Positions 56,666-64,000 of a stretch of 64,000 bases of DNA are shown here, in pieces. The notes beneath the pieces were generated by a model. It was not told the origin of the DNA. It saw nothing but the letters and a program-made list of their open reading frames with translations, and made no database searches. Position 1 is the stretch's first letter. Every line of letters starts with the position of its first letter. The DNA lies in NCBI GenBank assembly GCA_023404095.1, contig JAEYDD010000062.1:62001-126000 (forward strand). Direction: 5' to 3'. The translations under genes were made by a program, and so were the position numbers. The stretch comes from Pseudomonadota bacterium. Its GTDB lineage: Bacteria > Pseudomonadota > Alphaproteobacteria > Rhizobiales > Rhizobiaceae.

Positions 56666-57847
56666 ATGGCCAACCCGTCTATCGTCATCGCGAGCGCTGC
56701 CCGTACCGCGGTCGGCGCCTTCAACGGCGCCTTCGCCAATACGCCCGCCCATGAACTCGGAGCGGCGGCGATCTCCGCCGTCCTGGAACGTGCCGGAGTT
56801 TCGGCTGCCGAAGTGGACGAGGTCATCCTCGGCCAGGTGCTGCCGGCAGGCGAGGGGCAGAATCCGGCCCGCCAGGCCGCAATGAAGGCCGGCTTGCCGC
56901 AGGAGAAGACGGCCTGGGGCATGAACCAGCTCTGCGGATCCGGCCTGCGGGCGGTCGCCCTCGGCATGCAGCAGATCGCGACCGGCGACGCCGGCATCAT
57001 CGTTGCGGGCGGCATGGAATCCATGTCGATGGCGCCCCACTGCTCCCACCTTCGCGCCGGCGTGAAGATGGGCGATTTCAAGATGATCGACACGATGATC
57101 AAGGATGGCCTGACCGACGCCTTCTACGGCTACCACATGGGCATCACCGCCGAGAACGTCGCCAAGAAGTGGCAGCTTTCGCGCGAGGAACAGGACATCT
57201 TTGCCGTCGCTTCGCAGAACAAGGCGGAAGCCGCCCAGAAGGAAGGCCGCTTCAAGGACGAGATCGTTCCCTTCACGGTCAAGACGCGCAAGGGCGACGT
57301 GATCGTCGATAGCGACGAGTACATTCGCCACGGCGCGACGATCGATGCGATGGCCAAGCTGCGGCCCGCCTTCGACAAGGAAGGTACGGTCACCGCAGCG
57401 AACGCTTCCGGTATCAACGACGGTGCCGCGGCGGCGTTGTTGATGAGTGAAGCCGAGGCTGCGCGCCGCGGCATCCAGCCGCTTGCCCGGATCGTTTCCT
57501 GGGCCACTGCCGGCGTCGATCCCCAGATCATGGGCACTGGCCCGATTCCGGCGTCTCGCAAGGCGCTGGAGAAGGCAGGCTGGAAAGTCTCGGATCTCGA
57601 CCTGGTCGAAGCCAACGAGGCGTTCGCGGCCCAGGCCTGCGCAGTCAACAAGGATCTCGGCTGGGATCCGGCGATCGTCAACGTGAACGGTGGCGCGATC
57701 GCCATCGGTCACCCGATCGGCGCTTCGGGAGCGCGCGTGCTCAACACGCTGCTGTTCGAAATGCAGCGTCGCGGCGTTTCCAAGGGCCTTGCGACGCTCT
57801 GCATCGGTGGCGGCATGGGCGTCGCCATGTGCGTGGAACGGATGTAA
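56666..57847 (+). CDS. phaA: Acetyl-CoA acetyltransferase (beta-ketothiolase) PhaA
   Basis: Thiolase of 393 residues that condenses two acetyl-CoA to acetoacetyl-CoA, first step of PHB. Catalytic Cys90 lies in MNQLCGSG, His349 in GHPIGASG and Cys379 in LCIGGG. A weak GGAG lies before the ATG at 56666. phaB follows after 104 bp, so the two form an operon-like pair. PHB synthase (phaC) is not in this window. Confidence 0.95.
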   Translation: MANPSIVIASAARTAVGAFNGAFANTPAHELGAAAISAVLERAGVSAAEVDEVILGQVLPAGEGQNPARQAAMKAGLPQEKTAWGMNQLCGSGLRAVALGMQQIATGDAGIIVAGGMESMSMAPHCSHLRAGVKMGDFKMIDTMIKDGLTDAFYGYHMGITAENVAKKWQLSREEQDIFAVASQNKAEAAQKEGRFKDEIVPFTVKTRKGDVIVDSDEYIRHGATIDAMAKLRPAFDKEGTVTAANASGINDGAAAALLMSEAEAARRGIQPLARIVSWATAGVDPQIMGTGPIPASRKALEKAGWKVSDLDLVEANEAFAAQACAVNKDLGWDPAIVNVNGGAIAIGHPIGASGARVLNTLLFEMQRRGVSKGLATLCIGGGMGVAMCVERM

Positions 57848-57951
57848 GTTTCGGCTAACGTCATTCTCACGAACCATCCGCCGCATCCGGACGCGATGCT
57901 ATATTGCACCGCGTCCGGCCAAACCAAAAAATCTCGACAGGGGAGGCAGGC

Positions 57952-58677
57952 ATGACGAGGGTAGCTCTGGTAACGGGTGGAACGCGGGGTATCGGCGCCG
58001 CGATATCGGTTGCGCTGAAGCAGGCGGGATACACGGTCGCCGCCAATTATGCCGGCAACGACGAGGCGGCAAACGCCTTCAAGGCCGAGACCGGCATTCC
58101 GGTTTATAAATGGGACGTGTCCAGCTACGAGGCGTGTGCCGCCGGCATCGCCAAGGTCGAGGCGGATCTTGGTCCGGTCGACGTGCTGGTGAACAACGCC
58201 GGCATCACGCGCGACGCCATGTTCCACAAGATGACGCCGCAACAGTGGGGAGAGGTGATCGGCACCAACCTGACGGGCCTGTTCAACATGACCCATCCCG
58301 TCTGGAGCGGCATGCGCGACCGCGGATTCGGCCGCGTCATCAACATTTCCTCGATCAACGGCCAGAAGGGCCAGATGGGGCAGGCGAACTATTCCGCGGC
58401 CAAGGCCGGCGATCTCGGCTTCACCAAGTCGCTCGCCCAGGAGGGTGCCGCCAAGGGCGTCACCGTCAACGCCATCTGCCCGGGCTACATCGGCACGGAG
58501 ATGGTCCGTGCAGTGCCCGAGAAGGTCCTGAACGAGCGCATCATCCCGCAGATCCCGGTCGGCCGGCTTGGCGAACCGGAGGAGATCGCCCGTTGCGTGG
58601 TCTTCCTTGCTTCGGACGATGCGGGCTTTATTACAGGCTCGACGATCTCCGCCAATGGTGGTCAGTTCTTCGCCTGA
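57952..58677 (+). CDS. phaB: Acetoacetyl-CoA reductase PhaB
   Basis: NADPH-dependent short-chain dehydrogenase of 241 residues giving (R)-3-hydroxybutyryl-CoA, second PHB step. Rossmann motif TGGTRGIG, active site Ser in ISSINGQKGQMGQ, and catalytic YSAAK are all present, with the PhaB-type ending VVFLASDDAGFITGSTISANGGQF. I chose ATG 57952 because GGGAGGCAGG lies upstream; the frame reaches back to 57904. Confidence 0.95.
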   Translation: MTRVALVTGGTRGIGAAISVALKQAGYTVAANYAGNDEAANAFKAETGIPVYKWDVSSYEACAAGIAKVEADLGPVDVLVNNAGITRDAMFHKMTPQQWGEVIGTNLTGLFNMTHPVWSGMRDRGFGRVINISSINGQKGQMGQANYSAAKAGDLGFTKSLAQEGAAKGVTVNAICPGYIGTEMVRAVPEKVLNERIIPQIPVGRLGEPEEIARCVVFLASDDAGFITGSTISANGGQFFA

Positions 58678-58879
58678 GCTAGACGCGTCAATGAGGATCG
58701 GTTCCGTCGCGTTGCCACCTGCGGCGGAGCCCTTTCCGTGTGCTCCGCCGACATTTTGGGATTTTCCGGTCGGGGATCGCGCTATCCGCGTGTTTTTCTG
58801 CAAACTGGGACGCGAAAATCGCTTCGCAGCCTTGCTGGAATTGCCTTAGATGGCGGCAACGCGGAGGCAATGACAAAGC

Positions 58880-59719
58880 ATGCAGTTTTCTGGCACAGCC
58901 GACTACATTGCCGACAAGGACCTGATGATAGCGGTCAACGCTGCTATCAGGCTGGAACGCCCGCTGCTGGTGAAGGGCGAGCCCGGCACGGGCAAGACCG
59001 AACTCGCGCGCCAGGTCGCGACGGCGCTCGGCCTCGACCTGATCGAATGGAACGTCAAGTCGACCACAAAAGCCCAGCAGGGGCTCTACGAGTACGACGT
59101 GGTGACGCGCCTGCGCGACAGCCAGCTTGGCGATGACCGGGTCAACGACGTTCGCAACTACATCCGCAAGGGCAAGCTGTGGCAGGCCTTCGAGGCGCCG
59201 CGGAAAACAGTGCTTCTGATCGACGAGATTGACAAGGCCGATATCGAGTTCCCGAACGATCTGTTGCAGGAGCTCGACCGAATGGAATTCCACGTCTACG
59301 AGACGAGCGAAACCGTGTCGGCGGCAAACCGGCCGATCGTCATCATCACTTCCAACAATGAAAAGGAACTGCCGGACGCCTTCCTGCGCCGCTGCTTCTT
59401 CCACTATATCCGCTTTCCGGATGCGGAGACGCTCGGCCGCATCGTCGAGGTTCATTATCCCGGTATCCGCAAATCGCTGCTTTCGGCAGCGCTATCGGCA
59501 TTCTTCGACATCCGCGAGACGCCGGGCCTGAAGAAGCGCCCCTCGACGTCAGAGGCGCTCGACTGGATCCGCCTGCTCGTCGCAGACGACGTCGAGCCCG
59601 CCGATCTGCGCACGGACCCAAAGACAATGCTGCCGAAGCTTTACGGCGCGCTTCTCAAGAACGAACAGGACGTTCACCTTTTCGAGCGACTGGCTTTCAT
59701 GGCGCGGCGGGACGGGTAA
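58880..59719 (+). CDS. MoxR-type AAA ATPase
   Basis: AAA+ ATPase of 279 residues. Walker A KGEPGTGKTELARQ near 33, Walker B VLLIDEIDKADIEF, sensor-1 IITSNNEKELPDAFLRRC. This is the MoxR/CoxD pattern, an ATPase that assists assembly or activation of complexes with a VWA partner. The presumed partner, the VWA gene at 61339, lies 1.6 kb downstream on the same strand, beyond metA and a GNAT gene. Cargo unknown. Confidence 0.92.
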   Translation: MQFSGTADYIADKDLMIAVNAAIRLERPLLVKGEPGTGKTELARQVATALGLDLIEWNVKSTTKAQQGLYEYDVVTRLRDSQLGDDRVNDVRNYIRKGKLWQAFEAPRKTVLLIDEIDKADIEFPNDLLQELDRMEFHVYETSETVSAANRPIVIITSNNEKELPDAFLRRCFFHYIRFPDAETLGRIVEVHYPGIRKSLLSAALSAFFDIRETPGLKKRPSTSEALDWIRLLVADDVEPADLRTDPKTMLPKLYGALLKNEQDVHLFERLAFMARRDG

Positions 59720-59788
59720 TTCTTCCGCCGTTCGGGCTTCGCGTGAGAACGACCCGCCCGCCGGCTTCCGGCGCTTGCATTGCCGATG

Positions 59789-59817
59789 TTGATTCCGGAG
59801 CGCTCAAGCGCTATCTA
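59789..59817 (+). promoter_or_regulatory. metA: Predicted sigma-70 promoter of metA
   Basis: TTGATT (59789-59794) and TATCTA (59812-59817) are 17 bp apart, giving an expected start near 59824, at the 5' edge of the riboswitch. A palindromic pair AGCGCT/AGCGCT overlaps the -10 side (59799-59812). Confidence 0.55.
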
Positions 59818-59825
59818 GTCTTCGT

Positions 59826-59880
59826 TCCGTGGTGATTTGGCCGGCCGGCTTGCAGCCACGTTAAAGAAGTCGCTAAAGGG
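59826..59880 (+). ncRNA. SAM-II riboswitch upstream of metA
   Basis: Strong match to the SAM-II (metA) aptamer: P1 arms CGTGG (59828-59832) and CCACG (59856-59860), the conserved GTGATTTGG entry, the CTTGCAGCCACG block and the downstream AAGTCGCTAAA (59867-59877) that forms the pseudoknot. Rhizobial metA leaders carry exactly this element. It binds S-adenosylmethionine and represses methionine synthesis. A terminator lies just downstream. Confidence 0.92.
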
Positions 59881-59904
59881 CCGCGAGAAGGGGCCTTCCC
59901 GTGG

Positions 59905-59943
59905 ACCGGTTGCGACGAAAATCGCCGCCGGTTTTTTGTTTTT
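59905..59943 (+). terminator. Attenuator terminator in the metA leader
   Basis: Stem ACCGG/CCGGT with inner GCGA/TCGC and a 6-nt loop is followed by TTTTTT-G-TTTTT, ending 12 bp before the metA ATG. Position between riboswitch and gene indicates transcription attenuation. CGTGG at 59900-59904 could pair with riboswitch base 59856-59860 instead of its aptamer partner. Confidence 0.75.
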
Positions 59944-59955
59944 GTCGAGTGAGCC

Positions 59956-60879
59956 ATGCCCATCAAGATTCCCGATACGCTGCCCGCATTCGAAACCCTC
60001 GTGCATGAGGGCGTGCGGGTAATGACCGAGACGGTGGCCGTCCGCCAGGACATCCGCCCGCTGCAGATCGGGCTCCTCAACCTCATGCCGAACAAGATCA
60101 AGACCGAGATCCAGATGGCGCGGCTGGTCGGCGCGTCGCCGCTGCAGGTGGAGCTTTCGCTGGTGCGCGTCGGCGGCCACAAGGCGAAGAACACCTCCGA
60201 AGAACACCTGCTGGCCTTCTACGACACCTGGGAGGAGATCAAGCATCGCAAGTTTGACGGTTTTATCATCACCGGCGCTCCGATCGAGACGCTGGATTAT
60301 GAGGACGTCACCTACTGGGACGAGATGAAGCAGATCCTCGACTGGACCGTCACCAACGTTCATTCGACATTGAACGTCTGCTGGGGCGCGATGGCGGCGA
60401 TCTACCATTTCCACCGGGTGCCGAAATATACTCTAGAGGAGAAGGCGTTCGGTGTGTTCCGCCACCACAACCGCAATCCCTCCTCGGTCTTCCTCAGCGG
60501 CTTCTCGGACGACTTCCAGATCCCGGTATCACGTTGGACGGAGGTGCGGGCCGAGGACATCCGCAAGCATCCGGAGCTGGAAATCCTGATGGAATCGGAC
60601 GAGACCGGCGTCTGCTTCGTGCAGGAAGAGGCTGGCAAGCGCCTCTATGTCTTCAACCACGTCGAATACGATTCGACGTCGCTGGCCGACGAGTACTTTC
60701 GCGACGCAAATGCCGGCGTGCCGATCAAGTTGCCGAAGAACTATTTCCCGCACAACGATCCGGCGATCCCCCCCTTGAATCGCTGGCGAAGCCATGCACA
60801 CCTCCTGTTCGGCAACTGGATCAACCAGATGTACCAGACGACGCCCTATGAGCTGGACAGGATCGGCACGGAAGGATGA
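59956..60879 (+). CDS. metA: Homoserine O-acyltransferase MetA (predicted acetyl-CoA-specific)
   Basis: Cytosolic enzyme of 307 residues that activates homoserine for methionine synthesis. The triad is Cys142 (NVCWGAM), His235 and Glu237 (FNHVEYD). Residue 111 is Glu in GAPIETLDY; in MetA, Glu111 goes with acetyl-CoA use and Gly111 with succinyl-CoA, so this enzyme is predicted to be an acetyltransferase despite the usual succinyltransferase label. A SAM-II riboswitch and terminator precede it. GNAT follows 4 bp after the stop. Confidence 0.94.
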   Translation: MPIKIPDTLPAFETLVHEGVRVMTETVAVRQDIRPLQIGLLNLMPNKIKTEIQMARLVGASPLQVELSLVRVGGHKAKNTSEEHLLAFYDTWEEIKHRKFDGFIITGAPIETLDYEDVTYWDEMKQILDWTVTNVHSTLNVCWGAMAAIYHFHRVPKYTLEEKAFGVFRHHNRNPSSVFLSGFSDDFQIPVSRWTEVRAEDIRKHPELEILMESDETGVCFVQEEAGKRLYVFNHVEYDSTSLADEYFRDANAGVPIKLPKNYFPHNDPAIPPLNRWRSHAHLLFGNWINQMYQTTPYELDRIGTEG

Positions 60880-60883
60880 CGGG

Positions 60884-61333
60884 ATGAGCGGCCTCGAAGT
60901 CAGACCCCTGAAGCTGAGCGACGAGGCCGAATGGCGGCGGTTGTGGGCCGCCTATCTCGCCTTCTATGAGACAAGCCTGCCCGAGGAAGTCTTCCGAAAG
61001 ACCTTTGCCCGCCTGACGGGCGACGACGGCGCGTCGATGGCCGGCCTGCTTGCGGTGTCGGACGGAAGGGCGGTCGGGCTGGCGCATTTCCTGTTTCATC
61101 GCAGCACCTGGTCGACCGGCGACGTCTGCTATCTCCAGGACCTCTATGCCGATCTCGAAGTCCGTGGCACCGGCATCGGGCGCGCTCTGACCGAGGCCGT
61201 CTATGAAAGGGCGGCTGCGGCGGGTGCGCCTGAGGTCTACTGGCTGACGCAGGAATTCAACGCCACAGCCCGCCGGCTCTACGACAGGATTGCCGACAAG
61301 ACCCCGTTCATCGTCTATCAGAAGAACCTCTGA
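60884..61333 (+). CDS. GNAT-family N-acetyltransferase
   Basis: Protein of 149 residues. VCYLQDLYADLEVRGTGIGRALTEAVYERA is the acetyl-CoA-binding loop (R-G-T-G-I-G), and VYWLTQEFNATARRLYDRI is the late GNAT block. The ATG at 60884 is preceded by GGAAGGATGACGGG. It is 4 bp from metA and 5 bp from the VWA gene, so all three are probably cotranscribed under the metA riboswitch. Substrate unknown. Confidence 0.88.
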   Translation: MSGLEVRPLKLSDEAEWRRLWAAYLAFYETSLPEEVFRKTFARLTGDDGASMAGLLAVSDGRAVGLAHFLFHRSTWSTGDVCYLQDLYADLEVRGTGIGRALTEAVYERAAAAGAPEVYWLTQEFNATARRLYDRIADKTPFIVYQKNL

Positions 61334-61338
61334 CACTC

Positions 61339-62526
61339 ATGTTCATATCCTTCTTCCTGGCCCTGCGGGCGGCGAAGGTACCCGTGACGCTCCGGGAGTT
61401 CCTGACGCTGCTCGAAGGCCTGGAGGCAGGGCTCGTCGCCTTCGACGTCGAAGCCTTCTACTATCTCGCCCGCACTGCGCTGGTGAAGGACGAGCGCTTC
61501 ATCGACCGGTTTGACCGCGTCTTCGCGGAGAGCTTCAAGGGCCTCGATGCCATGTCCGCCGGCACGCCCGATGCGATCGACGGCAATATACCTGTCGAGT
61601 GGCTGCAGAAGCTGGCCGAGAAGTACCTCACCGACGAAGAGAGGCGGCTGATCGAGAGTCTCGGCGGTTTCGAACGCCTGATGGAGACCTTGAAGGAGCG
61701 GCTTGCCGAGCAGAAGGGGCGCCATCAGGGCGGCTCGAAATGGATCGGCACCGCCGGCACCTCCCCCTTCGGGGCCTTCGGTTACAACCCCGAAGGTATC
61801 AGGATCGGGCAGGAGGTCTCGCGCCACCGCAGGGCGGTGAAGGTCTGGGACCGCCGCGACTTCAGGGATTACGACGATACCGTCGAACTCGGCACCCGCA
61901 ACATCAAGGTGGCGTTGAAGCGTCTGCGCAAATGGGTGCGCGAAGGCGCTGCCGACGAGCTCGACCTGCAGGGCACGATCCGTTCGACCGCCGAGCACGG
62001 CTACATCGACGTGGTCACCCGCCCGGAGCGCCGCAACGCCGTAAAACTTCTGATGTTCTTCGACGCGGGCGGATCGATGGAAACGCATGTGCGCGTTGTC
62101 GAGGAGCTCTTCTCGGCTGCCCGCTCCGAGTTTCGGCACATGGAGCACTTCTATTTTCACAATTGCATCTATGAAGGCGTGTGGAAGGATAATCGCCGCC
62201 GCCGTGCCGACGTCACGTCGACGCTCGATCTCATCCGCACCTATGGAAGCGACTATCGGCTCATCTTCGTCGGCGACGCCTCCATGAGCCCCTATGAGAT
62301 CACCCATCCGGGCGGATCTGTGGAGCACTGGAACAAGGAAGCCGGCGCGGTATGGCTCTCGCGGCTGACGGCGCATTTTCCCCACGCGATCTGGATCAAT
62401 CCCGTTGCACAGGGCCATTGGCAGTACACCCAGTCGATTGCGCTGATCAGCCGCCTGATGCTCGGGCGCATGTTCCCACTGACACTTGCGGGCCTGCAGG
62501 CTGCCACCAGGGAGCTGTCGCGCTGA
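61339..62526 (+). CDS. VWA domain protein, CoxE-like
   Basis: Protein of 395 residues. An N-terminal helical part is followed by a VWA domain: LMFFDAGGSMETH is the MIDAS motif but with D-A-G-G-S in place of the usual D-x-S-x-S; RLIFVGDASMSPYEI holds a later acidic MIDAS residue. This fits the CoxE/VWA group that partners MoxR ATPases such as the gene at 58880. The loss of one MIDAS serine may be normal for this subgroup. Role likely assembly or modification of an unknown complex. Confidence 0.88.
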   Translation: MFISFFLALRAAKVPVTLREFLTLLEGLEAGLVAFDVEAFYYLARTALVKDERFIDRFDRVFAESFKGLDAMSAGTPDAIDGNIPVEWLQKLAEKYLTDEERRLIESLGGFERLMETLKERLAEQKGRHQGGSKWIGTAGTSPFGAFGYNPEGIRIGQEVSRHRRAVKVWDRRDFRDYDDTVELGTRNIKVALKRLRKWVREGAADELDLQGTIRSTAEHGYIDVVTRPERRNAVKLLMFFDAGGSMETHVRVVEELFSAARSEFRHMEHFYFHNCIYEGVWKDNRRRRADVTSTLDLIRTYGSDYRLIFVGDASMSPYEITHPGGSVEHWNKEAGAVWLSRLTAHFPHAIWINPVAQGHWQYTQSIALISRLMLGRMFPLTLAGLQAATRELSR

Positions 62527-62628
62527 CGCCGGAATTGGTCGAGACCATTTGTATGATTTTTTGATTGCCCCGCCCGACCATTTGCCGCAGTTTGCCCGCG
62601 CAAATCGGAAATGCCGGGAGGAATGTCG

Positions 62629-63645
62629 ATGGCTGCGGAAAATGAAGTGTTTGGCCGTCTGGAGGGTGGCGAACCGGTCTATCGCGTGACGATCACCGGC
62701 GGCGGCCTGACCGCGAAGGTGCTGACCTGGGGCGCGGTCATTCAGGATCTCCGGCTGGAGGGGCACCAGCCGCCGCTTGTCCTCGGGCTTACAAGCCTGC
62801 CCGACTATGTCGCCCATTCCCCCTATTTCGGCGCTACCCCCGGGCGCAACGCCAACCGGATCGCCAACGGCCGGTTCGAGATCGACGGCCACGCCTACGC
62901 GCTCGAGCTGAACGAACGCGGCGTTACCCATCTCCATGGCGGCAGCGACGGGATGGGAAGGCGAAACTGGAAGCTGATCGAGCAGTCGGACAGCCATGTG
63001 GTGCTGCATATCGTCGATCCCGCCGGTCGCGCCGGCTATCCCGGCACCAGCACGACGACCTGCACCTATCTCCTGACAGGGACAGGAAGCCTGTCGGTCG
63101 TCTACGAGACGACCAGCGACGCGCCGACCATCGCCAACGTCTGTCAGCACAGCTATTTCAATCTCGACGGCAGCAGCGACGCGTTCGATCACGAGATCAG
63201 CATCGCCGCGGATCGCTACCTGCCGGTGGACGGCCGACTGATCCCCACAGGCGAGATCCGCCCCGTCGAGGGAACCCCGTTTGACCTGCGAGAGATGACG
63301 CCGATGCGGCGGCAGACGGAACCCGGCGGCGTGGCGTTCGACCACAACTTCTGTCTCGCGCCCGAGCGCCGCGCCAAGACCGTGGCCGCATTCGCACGCA
63401 GCGCAAACTCCGGCGTCTCGCTCGAGGTGAGGACGACGGAGCCGGGCGTGCAGCTCTATACCGGTGCAATGGTGAATGTGCCCGTGCCGGGGCTGGAAGG
63501 CCGCACCTACGGCCCCTTCGCCGGCTTCTGCCTGGAGACCCAGATCTGGCCGGATTCCGTCAACCACCCCACCTTCCCCAAGGCGGTCCTCCGGCCAGGC
63601 GAAATCTTGCGGCAGGAGACGGACTACGTTTTCAGCAAGCGCTGA
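62629..63645 (+). CDS. galM: Aldose 1-epimerase (mutarotase)
   Basis: Enzyme of 338 residues that interconverts anomers of hexoses. Substrate-contact His residues are in GVTHLHGG and ANVCQHSYFNLDG; the catalytic Glu is in CLETQIWPDSVN near 308. I chose ATG 62629 because GGGAGG lies 7 nt upstream of it but only 1 nt upstream of the ATG at 62623; 62611 is also open. It is downstream of the VWA gene with 102 bp between. Confidence 0.92.
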   Translation: MAAENEVFGRLEGGEPVYRVTITGGGLTAKVLTWGAVIQDLRLEGHQPPLVLGLTSLPDYVAHSPYFGATPGRNANRIANGRFEIDGHAYALELNERGVTHLHGGSDGMGRRNWKLIEQSDSHVVLHIVDPAGRAGYPGTSTTTCTYLLTGTGSLSVVYETTSDAPTIANVCQHSYFNLDGSSDAFDHEISIAADRYLPVDGRLIPTGEIRPVEGTPFDLREMTPMRRQTEPGGVAFDHNFCLAPERRAKTVAAFARSANSGVSLEVRTTEPGVQLYTGAMVNVPVPGLEGRTYGPFAGFCLETQIWPDSVNHPTFPKAVLRPGEILRQETDYVFSKR

Positions 63646-63875
63646 CGGTGCAGGCAACCGGCGCCGCACGGGTGAGCTGATTGGGCTTTTCCGCGAACCT
63701 GCTTCCGGTGCTGGCCATTGAAGCGCCGTTCCCGACGAGTGAGCGCTTGATTGCCACTTTCGTCGTGCCAGCGTCGATGGCGCTCGAGCCGATCTTGTCG
63801 CCCTCGGCGAGGGCGCCGCGCCCGCCATAAAACTTGTCGACGTTCGGCGGCTGGCGATTGCAACGATGTCAAAAC
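63646..63875. other. Intergenic region between galM and tRNA-Gly
   Basis: About 230 bp with no convincing gene in either strand; the only signal is the tRNA terminator at its right end. Confidence 0.3.
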
Positions 63876-63903
63876 GCACAAAAGCCCCGGCGAACCGAGG
63901 CTT
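63876..63903 (-). terminator. Terminator of tRNA-Gly
   Basis: A 9-bp stem AAGCCTCGG/CCGGGGCTT (one T-G wobble, UUCG-type loop) followed by TTTTGTGCGTTTT on the minus strand, 17 bp beyond the tRNA 3' end. Confidence 0.8.
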
Positions 63904-63920
63904 GCAGCGTCTTGGAAGAA

Positions 63921-63995
63921 TGGAGCGGGTGAAGCGATTCGAACGCTCGACCCCAACCTTGGCAAGGTTGTGCTCTACCCCTGAGCTACACCCGC
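63921..63995 (-). tRNA. tRNA-Gly (anticodon GCC)
   Basis: Cloverleaf on the minus strand: acceptor GCGGGTG pairs with CACCCGC, D-arm GCTC/GAGC, anticodon stem AACCT/AGGTT with loop containing GCC, T-arm with GTTCGAATC. The 3' CCA is encoded. A terminator follows at 63903-63876. The length is 75 bases. Confidence 0.95.
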
Positions 63996-64000
63996 TCATC

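Noticed and set aside
61318..63999. Open frame antisense to VWA and galM, running into tRNA-Gly
   Set aside because: Overlaps two well supported genes and a tRNA; composition artefactual.

Overview
This 64 kb window is chromosomal DNA of a GC-rich alphaproteobacterium of the order Hyphomicrobiales (Rhizobiales), most likely family Rhizobiaceae (Sinorhizobium/Ensifer, Shinella, Rhizobium-like). The evidence is a cyclic beta-1,2-glucan synthase (ndvB) with its exporter (ndvA), an ExpR-type LuxR regulator between ndvA and pyc as in Sinorhizobium meliloti, the ccmABCDG/acnA arrangement, a SAM-II riboswitch before metA, and the phaR/phaAB polyhydroxybutyrate locus. The genus is not resolved. I see no IS element, prophage, integrase, CRISPR array or rRNA. 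Coding density is high and the content is core-like.

Layout. 1-11.2 kb: cyclic glucan module, with ndvB (5' end outside the window), an opgC-like glucan acyltransferase, and ndvA on the opposite strand. 11.5-17.8 kb: LuxR-type expR, pyruvate carboxylase, a GNAT acetyltransferase and an orphan GT92-like glycosyltransferase. 17.8-22.4 kb (minus): DUF2794, secreted DUF1223 and aconitase. 22.6-25.8 kb: ccmABCDG for haem export in cytochrome c maturation, sharing an upstream region with acnA that carries an Irr-like palindrome. 25.8-30.7 kb: two LysE-type exporters, a Bcr/CflA efflux pump, argG and tenA. 30.7-33.6 kb: an ABC importer of the TrpXYZ class with strong hairpins inside the operon. 33.7-37.0 kb: rlmN, rpmF, a GST and mtgA. 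37.3-41.3 kb: a polyprenyl synthase with hisC, a third LysE exporter, and ispG. 41.4-45.5 kb: TetR regulator and a molybdenum hydroxylase of the isoquinoline 1-oxidoreductase type with a dihaem cytochrome c. 45.5-48.5 kb: MFS transporter with a DeoR regulator, and a Bax-inhibitor-1 protein. 48.8-52.8 kb: YbbAP ABC system with divergent TesA esterase. 52.9-55.6 kb: thpR, a low-molecular-weight protein tyrosine phosphatase, phhB, DUF1232 and an IalB-like secreted protein. 55.8-58.7 kb: phaR, phaA, phaB. 58.9-62.5 kb: MoxR ATPase and a VWA protein separated by metA (with SAM-II riboswitch) and a GNAT gene. 62.6-64 kb: aldose 1-epimerase and tRNA-Gly(GCC).

How the parts work together. Several sets form pathways: glucan synthesis, decoration and export; TCA anaplerosis (pyc) with aconitase; haem export for c-type cytochromes, of which the dihaem cytochrome at 45 kb is a possible client; acetyl-CoA to PHB precursor with its regulator; isoprenoid synthesis (ispG and a polyprenyl synthase); and methionine synthesis controlled by SAM. 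The observations I consider most worth checking are the riboswitch/terminator expression platform before metA, the Glu111 residue of MetA that predicts acetyl-CoA use, the interruption of the MoxR-VWA pair, the Irr-like operator between acnA and ccmA, the repeat inserted between ccmA and ccmB, the Mo-hydroxylase/cytochrome operon, and several regulator-proximal palindromes. I did not find a clearly unprecedented system.
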